Of a stretch of 19,288 bases of DNA, positions 13,543 through 19,288 are shown piece by piece (the first letter of the stretch is position 1; each line of letters starts with the position of its first letter). A model generated the notes under the pieces. The model made no database searches. It was given only the letters and a program-made list of their open reading frames with translations, and had not been told where the DNA came from. The stretch comes from Candidatus Heimdallarchaeota archaeon (GTDB lineage Archaea > Asgardarchaeota > Heimdallarchaeia > Heimdallarchaeales > Kariarchaeaceae), in contig JAAFKL010000379.1 of NCBI GenBank assembly GCA_021399405.1, positions 1 through 19,288 of the forward strand, written 5' to 3'. The position numbers and the translations under genes are program-made.

Positions 13543-15162
13543 GTGCCCAAATCCTCAAAATATATTTTCATTTTAGGTTCTGTTTTATCCGGATTAGGAA
13601 AAGGTATCGTTACATCAGCTATAGGTAAGAATCTTCAGGTCAGAGGAAAATCAATTGCAATTGTTAAGATTGATCCATACTTAAATATCGATGCGGGTAC
13701 AATGAGCCCATTTGAACATGGTGAAACATATGTCACAGATGATGGAGGAGAGTTGGACGAGGATTTTGGTCATTATGAACGATTTTTAGGAACACCAATG
13801 AGCCGCCGTCAAAACATAACAACGGGGCAGATATACCTCTCGGTGATTGAGAAAGAGAGGCGGGGTGAATTTTTAGGAAAGACCGTCCAAGTAGTTCCTC
13901 ATGTAACTGATGAGATTTTGCTGCGTCTTAAAACCTTGGAAGAAGAATTTGATCCTGATTTTATGATTATAGAAGTTGGAGGGACAATAGGAGATATTGA
14001 AGGGCAACCATTTCTTGAAGCAATTCGTCAACTTCATTATCACTTACCAGAAACTGATACAATGATTGTACTAGTTACCTACGTCCCATTTCCAAAACAT
14101 CTATCTGAACATAAAACTAAACCTTCACAACATTCAGTAAGAGATTTGCGAGCATCAGGACTGACACCAAATCTAATTGTATGTCGAAGTGAAAAAGCAG
14201 TTGGGATAAAAACTCTATCAAAGATTGCATTCTTCGGAGATGTACCAGAAAATGCAGTTTTAGATCTCCCAGATTTAGACACTGTATTCAAAGCCCCAGA
14301 GGCATTGGATAATCAAGGTATAACGACTTTGATTGAAAAAAACCTTCAGGTGCGTTTTGAAGATCCGAATTGGAACTCTGTTAAATCAATCATATCAAAA
14401 ATCGAAGGTGCAGACAAGAGTTTAATTATTGGGATCCCAGGAAAATACACTGACCTTTCAGATTCATATATTTCAGTTAATGAAGCATTAACTCATGCAG
14501 CATGGAATGAGGGATACAATATTGAGTTGAAACATATATCAACTGAAGAGCTAGAAGAAGATCCTGCAAATCTTGGTATACTTGAAGATGTTGATGCTAT
14601 CTTAGTACCTGGTGGATTCGGGGATCGAGGGACCGAGGGAAAAATATCATCAATTAAATTTGCTAGAGATAATAATGTACCTTTCTTAGGAGTCTGTCTT
14701 GGATTTCAGTTAGCAGTAGTTGAATATGCAAGAAATGTAATAGGATTGGATCTTGCGCATTCTACTGAAATGAGAGAAGATACACCCCATCCAGTAGTTT
14801 GTATGCTTGAGGATCAGATCCAGATAACAGATATGGGCGGAACAATGAGATTGGGAGCATATGAAATTAACGTGGTTGAAGATACAAAGATTCATAATTT
14901 ATATGGCACTAAAATTATATCAGAGAGACACAGACATAGATATGAAGTAAATCCTCAGTATTTTGATAGATTACAAGATGGGAATCTAAGATTCACTAGT
15001 TTTTATAATGATCTTGCTGAAACATTAGAACTGGTAGATCATCCATTTTTCTTGGGAGTACAATATCATCCCGAATTCAAAAGTAGTCCTTGGAAACCAG
15101 TACCAACCTATTTGGGGTTAATTAAAGCTGCAATCAAACGAGCTGAAGAGAGGCAATCATAA
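13543..15162 (+). CDS. pyrG: CTP synthase (glutamine-hydrolysing)
   Basis: This enzyme makes CTP from UTP, ATP and glutamine in the cytosol, the last step of pyrimidine nucleotide supply. The N-terminal synthase domain shows 'KYIFILGSVLSGLGKG' (P-loop), 'KIDPYLNIDAGTMSPFEHGE' and 'DEDFGHYERF'. The C-terminal class I glutaminase domain has the nucleophile Cys385 in 'LGVCLGFQLAV' and the His-x-Glu pair in 'QYHPEF'. I start it at the GTG at 13543, giving 539 residues, the family norm. An open frame reaches back to a TTG at 13447, but those 32 residues match nothing in the family and would cover the promoter. NurA begins four bases after its stop, so the two are surely co-transcribed. The second residue of the usual 'GGVVSG' loop is Ser here, which is probably harmless. 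Confidence 0.96.
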   Translation: MPKSSKYIFILGSVLSGLGKGIVTSAIGKNLQVRGKSIAIVKIDPYLNIDAGTMSPFEHGETYVTDDGGELDEDFGHYERFLGTPMSRRQNITTGQIYLSVIEKERRGEFLGKTVQVVPHVTDEILLRLKTLEEEFDPDFMIIEVGGTIGDIEGQPFLEAIRQLHYHLPETDTMIVLVTYVPFPKHLSEHKTKPSQHSVRDLRASGLTPNLIVCRSEKAVGIKTLSKIAFFGDVPENAVLDLPDLDTVFKAPEALDNQGITTLIEKNLQVRFEDPNWNSVKSIISKIEGADKSLIIGIPGKYTDLSDSYISVNEALTHAAWNEGYNIELKHISTEELEEDPANLGILEDVDAILVPGGFGDRGTEGKISSIKFARDNNVPFLGVCLGFQLAVVEYARNVIGLDLAHSTEMREDTPHPVVCMLEDQIQITDMGGTMRLGAYEINVVEDTKIHNLYGTKIISERHRHRYEVNPQYFDRLQDGNLRFTSFYNDLAETLELVDHPFFLGVQYHPEFKSSPWKPVPTYLGLIKAAIKRAEERQS

Positions 15163-15166
15163 GCTA

Positions 15167-16282
15167 ATGTTTGGTAACCTTGAAGCTGCAGTAAGAGCAG
15201 AGAGAATTAGATTAGAAGAGAGACGAAAATGGCTTTCAACGTTTAAGAAAATATGTAGCGATCTAACTGACTTATCTGAACCATGGAAAGAGGAAATTTT
15301 TATTCATGAGCTTCCTAAATCAGTGCCAAATATCACGAAAATTGGAGCAGTTGATGGCGGAGTACTCGCTGAAGCTATGACTGGATTTGATTTAATTTTA
15401 TATCGAGCCGCAGGTGTCATATTTTTTGGAATTGGATCAAAAGTAGAAGCTAAATATCTCCCCAGTGTGGATCCTGAACCATTGATATTTTTCCACCCTT
15501 CTTTACCGTCGAGGTTTGATTTTGCGAAACTAGCTACACTGCTTAGACTAAAAGCAGAGTACGATTTAGCAAAAATTGTTATTGAAGAAGAGAGACCTAC
15601 GATCCTTTTCATTGATGGCAAAGTTATTCCTTTGCAGTCGGATTTGAACGATTATTCTGAACAATCTGATTTAATTAGGAAAACCCAAGAATTAGTACGA
15701 CTGTCATATAGAGATCTTGTAAAAACTGCAATAGATAATCAAGTACTATTATGTGGTGTAGTGAAAGATAGCAGATCATCAGAAACAAGCCAAGTGTTGC
15801 AAAATTACCTGCCTCAGATGATTCGTGAGAAGAAAATAGATGGATCAAAAATTAGAGGATGGAGAAATATGTTGTCAGGGCTTTTGGATGAATATTTTGG
15901 GGAGGGTATACTCGATTCAGGATCCCGCACAGCTTGGTTAAGATCTCATACACCAGGTTGGTTAAATATTGGATCCCAAGCAGAGGTCTGGTCTTGTCTG
16001 GCTCGTCCAATTTCAGATGATATGGCCATGAGATTAGAAGTAATAGTCTCTGAACAATTAATTGAAGTTGACAAAATGATCAATATTGCGTTGGGTGCTT
16101 ACAATTATCTGTGCAACCATGGTTTACCCATAGCAATTCCTACGATTATTTCGGACGCTGACAGTCGCGCAAAACTTACATATCTTCACTTAGAATCAAT
16201 TGTTGATCAAATTGCAATCACTTTAGGTATCCCTAAAGATCATTTAAGGAAGCGTAGAAGCTTTCATATGACCCTGGAATAA
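15167..16282 (+). CDS. nurA: NurA-domain 5'-3' nuclease
   Basis: This nuclease partners with HerA to resect DNA double-strand ends in archaea, making 3' overhangs for RadA. The protein has 371 residues. Conserved acidic motifs of the RNase H-like NurA fold are visible: 'IGAVDGG' with Asp63, 'ILFIDGK' with Asp149, and 'CGVVKDSRS' around Asp200. A late Asp cluster, 'ISDADSRAKL', near residue 330 supplies further metal ligands, followed by 'LTYLHLESI'. The N-terminus is a charged helix (about 5-30) like the one used to form the dimer. It follows pyrG by four bases and precedes herA by 84, the classic nurA-herA pairing. The mre11 and rad50 genes, often adjacent, are not in this window. Assignment rests on motifs plus neighbourhood. 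Confidence 0.9.
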   Translation: MFGNLEAAVRAERIRLEERRKWLSTFKKICSDLTDLSEPWKEEIFIHELPKSVPNITKIGAVDGGVLAEAMTGFDLILYRAAGVIFFGIGSKVEAKYLPSVDPEPLIFFHPSLPSRFDFAKLATLLRLKAEYDLAKIVIEEERPTILFIDGKVIPLQSDLNDYSEQSDLIRKTQELVRLSYRDLVKTAIDNQVLLCGVVKDSRSSETSQVLQNYLPQMIREKKIDGSKIRGWRNMLSGLLDEYFGEGILDSGSRTAWLRSHTPGWLNIGSQAEVWSCLARPISDDMAMRLEVIVSEQLIEVDKMINIALGAYNYLCNHGLPIAIPTIISDADSRAKLTYLHLESIVDQIAITLGIPKDHLRKRRSFHMTLE

Positions 16283-16326
16283 CTAAACGCAATGTTCAGC
16301 CTTTCACTTTTAGGAATCTCCCCACT

Positions 16327-16340
16327 CTTTTAAATAATTC
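16327..16340 (+). promoter_or_regulatory. Possible separate promoter of herA
   Basis: CTTTTAAATAATTC at 16327-16340 is a TATA-like box centred about 34 bases before the herA ATG, in the 84-base gap after nurA. It predicts a short leader of some 8 bases and would let herA be transcribed alone as well as with pyrG and nurA. Confidence 0.4.
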
Positions 16341-16366
16341 AACATAGTAATAATTATTGATCGATT

Positions 16367-17860
16367 ATGGCAGGCGTACCTGCACTAGGAACGGTAGTAG
16401 CAACGCATGAGGGACCTACTGCTCTAGAATTTGAATTCGTTGTTTCTGAAGAGAGTGCAAGACAATATATTGAAAGTGGTAGTTTTGTACAAACAAAACA
16501 AGTTGGCGAGTTAGTTTTAGGAATGGTACAGCGACTTCGAAGAGTAAATAGATATTATTCTTCACCTGATATTATCCATGGATCATCTAACGGAGTTTCT
16601 CTACCCTCAGTGTATCCTGCAGACAAATGGGATTACGTTATCGCATCGGTAAAAGTGCTGGGTAGCTATCGAAATAATTTACAAACCCGTGCCACACGTC
16701 CTGTATTACCAGGTTCACTTGTGGAATTTGCTGAGAACGATATTTTACAAAAATTTCTAGGCTTAAGCAATCAGGGTTTACAGATTGGAAAGGTAAGACA
16801 AAGTGAACTCGAAGCGATTGTTGACATTGATAAGTTGCTTCAGAAACATTTAGCAATCCTTTCAATAAGTGGTGGAGGAAAATCATATGCTACATCAGTT
16901 ATCATCGAAGAACTTATGCGACGCAAAAAAGCCGAAGGTAGACCAACAATGGTCATTTTTGATGTGCATGGAGAATATCGGCAATTAACAAAAATGCCTG
17001 AACATGCCGAATTTAGATCTTCACAAGTAGAACGAATTTCAGCTCATAAATTATCATTAGCAATGGGTCATTTATCTTCTTCAGATCTGAGAAAATTCTT
17101 CCCATCAATGTCATATGCTCAATCGAGAGAATTAGACAACATTATGCGTAAACTGCGAATTGAAGGAGAACCAATCACCGCCCAAAAAGTTGTGAAAACA
17201 ATCTTCGCCACTGAGATGAATCAACTGGTCAAAGATGCATTATTGGGATGGCTTAACATGCTGCAGGGTACTCAATTGTTTGGAAATGTGGAAAATCCTG
17301 CATTAGAAATATCTTTGGCACCTGGAAAGTTACTAATTATTGATCTGTCCTCGGTAACGACATTATGGACCAAACAAATTATTGTCCATTATTTTTTGTC
17401 AAGAATTTTTAAATTGCGTAGATCTAAAGATATACCGCCTGTTGTTTCAATTATTGAGGAAGCCCATCAATTTGCTCCAGAGAGTGTAAATGCTGCTTCA
17501 AAACCAATCATTCACACTATAGCTAGGGAAGGAAGGAAATTCTTGTGTTCAATGATTTTAATAAGCCAGAGGCCTGTTAACTTATCAACAACTGCGTTAT
17601 CACAATGTAATACCCATCTCATTCTTCGTATACTCAATCCCCATGATCTTGCATGGATAGGAAAATCATCAGAGGGAATCAATCAAGAAACATTGGGAAT
17701 GATAACTACATTAGGTGTCGGAGAAGGTTTGTTAGTAGGTGAAGCAGTTAAGTATCCAATATTTGTACAGATCCGCAAAAAATTGATGACTGCTGAATTT
17801 GATAACACGTCTCTTGCAAGGGAGAGTTTAATGTACGAAAAGATGAAAGTTAAACAATGA
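16367..17860 (+). CDS. herA: HerA DNA translocase/helicase
   Basis: This is a hexameric FtsK/HerA-family ATPase that pumps DNA into the NurA dimer during end resection. The 497 residues match the family. The N-terminal HAS barrel (about 1-150) is followed by a RecA-like core. The Walker A loop reads 'ILSISGGGKSYAT' (about 168-180), with Ser at the first position instead of the textbook Gly. Next come 'VIFDVHGEYR', Walker B 'SIIEEAHQFAPE', an arginine-finger stretch 'IAREGRKF', and the sensor-like 'LISQRPVNLS'. A C-terminal 'GLLVGEAVKYPIFVQIRKK' strand-and-helix end is as expected. Its stop abuts, with zero gap, the stop of the convergent methyltransferase gene. Confidence 0.94.
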   Translation: MAGVPALGTVVATHEGPTALEFEFVVSEESARQYIESGSFVQTKQVGELVLGMVQRLRRVNRYYSSPDIIHGSSNGVSLPSVYPADKWDYVIASVKVLGSYRNNLQTRATRPVLPGSLVEFAENDILQKFLGLSNQGLQIGKVRQSELEAIVDIDKLLQKHLAILSISGGGKSYATSVIIEELMRRKKAEGRPTMVIFDVHGEYRQLTKMPEHAEFRSSQVERISAHKLSLAMGHLSSSDLRKFFPSMSYAQSRELDNIMRKLRIEGEPITAQKVVKTIFATEMNQLVKDALLGWLNMLQGTQLFGNVENPALEISLAPGKLLIIDLSSVTTLWTKQIIVHYFLSRIFKLRRSKDIPPVVSIIEEAHQFAPESVNAASKPIIHTIAREGRKFLCSMILISQRPVNLSTTALSQCNTHLILRILNPHDLAWIGKSSEGINQETLGMITTLGVGEGLLVGEAVKYPIFVQIRKKLMTAEFDNTSLARESLMYEKMKVKQ

Positions 17861-18493
17861 TTATGCTATTCTTTTGAAAACTGTATACACATATGGTCTC
17901 TCATTACCGCTAGGTTGAATATAGGTATAATCAAAGGATTTGATTAACTTAAAATCTTCACCTAATAGTTCATCTATTGTTTCTTGAGAGTACCTACACA
18001 CATCTAAACCACTACATTTAGCTGCACCATCCAATGAAAACACAGCAATTATAGCATACCCCCCAATTCTTACGACTTTATGCATTAATTTGATATATTC
18101 TTGTTTTTGAAAATCTTCAGTAAGAAAATGTAAAACCGCCCGATCATGCCAAACTGCTATTTCGCGTAACTGACTTAACTCAGTGGACTTTGTGAGATCG
18201 TCAACAATATAAGAAAATTCATTACCTTGTGATTTCAATCTAACTTCTAATTTTGCCAATCCAGTTTTGCTGATGTCAGAGAAAATCAAATTATGATAAC
18301 CATTTTCGATTAAGCCATCAGCTAACATTGTTAATCCAGCACCTACAACCAATATTTGATCCTTACGAGAAATATCTAATTCTTTGATAATTTCTAATGA
18401 TGGCAGGGCTTCAGCTTGATACCATCCAAGTTTTGTGGGATCAGTTTTATTGTAAACATTATCCCAATGCTCATTATAATTATAAGACTCCAC
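17861..18493 (-). CDS. Class I SAM-dependent methyltransferase, substrate unknown
   Basis: This 210-residue cytosolic methyltransferase has a Rossmann-like fold. Motif I is 'QILVVGAGLTMLAD' (46-59) and the acidic residue of motif II is Asp73 in 'LIFSDIS'. An 'HDRAVLHFLTE' segment (116-126) and an N-terminal 'HWDNVYNKTDPTKLGWYQ' (9-26) are signatures of a widespread small family related to thiopurine and METTL-type enzymes. The C-terminal 'CSGLDVCRYSQETI' fits the same family. The start is GTG at 18493, preceded by an A/T box (about 18521-18512) some 22 bases upstream. The substrate cannot be read from the sequence, and the convergent setting next to herA gives no functional hint. Confidence 0.82.
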   Translation of the reverse strand: MESYNYNEHWDNVYNKTDPTKLGWYQAEALPSLEIIKELDISRKDQILVVGAGLTMLADGLIENGYHNLIFSDISKTGLAKLEVRLKSQGNEFSYIVDDLTKSTELSQLREIAVWHDRAVLHFLTEDFQKQEYIKLMHKVVRIGGYAIIAVFSLDGAAKCSGLDVCRYSQETIDELLGEDFKLIKSFDYTYIQPSGNERPYVYTVFKRIA

Positions 18494-18626
18494 AAGTTAC
18501 ATAAAATCTTCTATAATTAAATGATTTCTATAGATGTGAATTTACATTAGAACAATGAATACTCACTCGAAATAATGCTATAGTATAACAACAAAGATAT
18601 TATATCAATATTTTCAGTTTAAATTA
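18494..18626. promoter_or_regulatory. Divergent promoter region between the methyltransferase and VTT genes
   Basis: In this 133-base gap a minus-strand A/T box (TTAATTATAG, about 18520-18511) serves the methyltransferase. A plus-strand box (AGATATTATATC, about 18596-18607) lies about 25 bases before the VTT gene's ATG, predicting a leaderless transcript. A weak ATGT-6-ACAT dyad at 18534-18547 is the only other structure I see. Confidence 0.4.
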
Positions 18627-19238
18627 ATGGGAATTCCCGAGCTTTTGGAAGAAGTAAATAATGTAAATTCGGCTTTATTGGTCATATACATTATCTCAAT
18701 CCTTACTTTAGCGGTATTTTTATTTGGATTCCCCCGAGAAGCTGTCATGATATTCTCTGGTTATCAATTTGGATTGGTATTTGGGTTGGTAATTAATCAA
18801 ATTGGTTTAATTATTGGATCCGGTCTCGGCTATATTATTGGAAGCAGAAGCAGGTTAAAGGTAGAAAACACAAGAAAGACGGTTTCCATAAAATATCAAA
18901 AAGCGTTTGAGAATAATGCAGTTAAGGCATTAACCGCATTAAGATTGACCCCATTTAGTCCTCATGACACGATAAGTATGATTTCAGGATTTATTCGAAT
19001 GAATCAGAAAATTTATTTTTTAGTCTCTTTTCTGGCATTTCTGCCATATGCATTACTTTGGTCTTACGTTGGTCAAACCTTCTTCGATCAAATAATTTCT
19101 GAAATTCCAACTAACTATAATATTCAGATCTGGCTATACAGCTTGATTGCTTTCATAATCATAATCAGTATTTTTGCAAGAGTGTTTCTCAACTTTCCCG
19201 ATGATGCAGAGCATTCTGCAGAACCTCAAACAGTGTAA
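18627..19238 (+). CDS. VTT/DedA (TVP38/TMEM64)-like membrane protein
   Basis: This 203-residue integral membrane protein has an N-terminal span at about 16-34. The VTT core follows, with 'FPREAVMIFSGYQFGLVFG' (35-53), a second hydrophobic stretch (54-72, 'GLIIGSGLGYIIGS'), a cytosolic loop, and the re-entrant hallmark 'ALRLTPFSPHDTISMISGFI' (104-123) with Arg106 and Pro109. Two further spans lie at about 129-150 and 166-186, and the tail is acidic. DedA/VTT proteins act in lipid flipping (such as undecaprenyl-phosphate or phospholipids) and membrane homeostasis. Which lipid is moved in archaea is unknown. It has its own promoter and is convergent with a tRNA gene. Confidence 0.85.
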   Translation: MGIPELLEEVNNVNSALLVIYIISILTLAVFLFGFPREAVMIFSGYQFGLVFGLVINQIGLIIGSGLGYIIGSRSRLKVENTRKTVSIKYQKAFENNAVKALTALRLTPFSPHDTISMISGFIRMNQKIYFLVSFLAFLPYALLWSYVGQTFFDQIISEIPTNYNIQIWLYSLIAFIIIISIFARVFLNFPDDAEHSAEPQTV

Positions 19239-19249
19239 TCAATTTAATG

Positions 19250-19257
19250 AAAAAAAA
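19250..19257 (-). terminator. T-run terminator after the tRNA
   Basis: Eight consecutive T on the minus strand begin at the base after the tRNA discriminator. A run of T is the normal archaeal transcription stop, and it also lies in the 19 bases between the convergent VTT gene and the tRNA. Confidence 0.6.
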
Positions 19258-19288
19258 TGACGAGGAGGGGATTTGAACCCCCGCGTGC
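19258..19288 (-). tRNA. 3' end of a tRNA gene (partial, identity unknown)
   Basis: Reading the minus strand from the window edge, GGGGG-TTCAAAT-CCCCT forms a canonical T-arm with the invariant TTC and a closing G-T pair. It is followed by CCTCGTC as the 3' acceptor strand and A as discriminator, with CCA not encoded. The 5' acceptor should therefore read GACGAGG outside the window. GCACGC before the T-stem may be the end of a long variable arm (Leu or Ser type), but the anticodon is not visible, so the amino acid cannot be named. Confidence 0.88.

Noticed and set aside
16860..16910. Broken Walker A in HerA (Ser for the first Gly)
   Set aside because: The essential Gly-Lys-Ser is intact, and as I recall other HerA proteins also vary at the first position, so this is not evidence of inactivity.
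18534..18547. ATGT-6-ACAT dyad upstream of the VTT gene as an operator
   Set aside because: The arms are only four bases long in A/T-rich DNA and are not placed over either promoter; chance is likely.
1..19288. CRISPR array, insertion sequence or prophage
   Set aside because: No regularly spaced direct repeats, transposase, integrase or phage structural genes were seen; the inteins are the only mobile elements.

Overview
The window looks archaeal. It carries the archaeal and eukaryote-like replication and recombination proteins MCM, GINS, Hel308, NurA and HerA. TATA-like A/T boxes sit about 20-35 bases before several starts, many transcripts look leaderless or nearly so, and there is no sigma-type promoter grammar. 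The DNA is A/T-rich. Gene density is high: only short gaps separate genes, and no stretch over 150 bases lacks one. Non-ATG starts are frequent (TTG for gins23 and hel308, GTG for pyrG and the methyltransferase). The lineage cannot be fixed by eye. An Asgard- or Thermoplasmata-like mesophile is possible, but this is only a guess.

Layout. Bases 1-1071 hold the 3' part of an unrecognised protein gene. Bases 1115-2645 are a tight three-gene plus-strand operon: a PadR regulator, a HAAS-like/RDD membrane protein and a flavodoxin-like protein, joined by ATGA overlaps. A palindrome over its promoter looks like an autoregulatory operator. An intrinsic-type hairpin plus T-run lies beyond it, inside the end of the convergent gene. 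Bases 5625-2642 (minus) hold an exported CBM20-like/TIM-barrel protein resembling GH113 that seems to lack both catalytic glutamates, followed by a multi-pass membrane protein with NnrS/CcoN-like histidine motifs.

Bases 13393-5701 (minus) are a replication cluster, gins23-mcm-hel308. Both helicase genes are interrupted by large inteins with LAGLIDADG endonuclease motifs, each placed exactly in a catalytic motif: Walker B of MCM (427 residues) and motif VI of Hel308 (461 residues). Diverging from gins23 is a plus-strand group, pyrG (CTP synthase), nurA and herA, whose last two products are the end-resection nuclease and its hexameric translocase. Then come a convergent class I methyltransferase, a VTT/DedA-like membrane protein, and the 3' end of a minus-strand tRNA that runs off the window.

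How they fit together. GINS and MCM are two parts of the archaeal CMG-type replicative helicase. Hel308 acts at stalled forks and ends in a perfect PCNA-binding (PIP) peptide. NurA-HerA processes double-strand ends. CTP synthase supplies a nucleotide precursor. The most unusual element is the pair of active-site inteins in neighbouring helicase genes: both hosts are inactive until protein splicing occurs, so splicing could gate replication and fork repair together.
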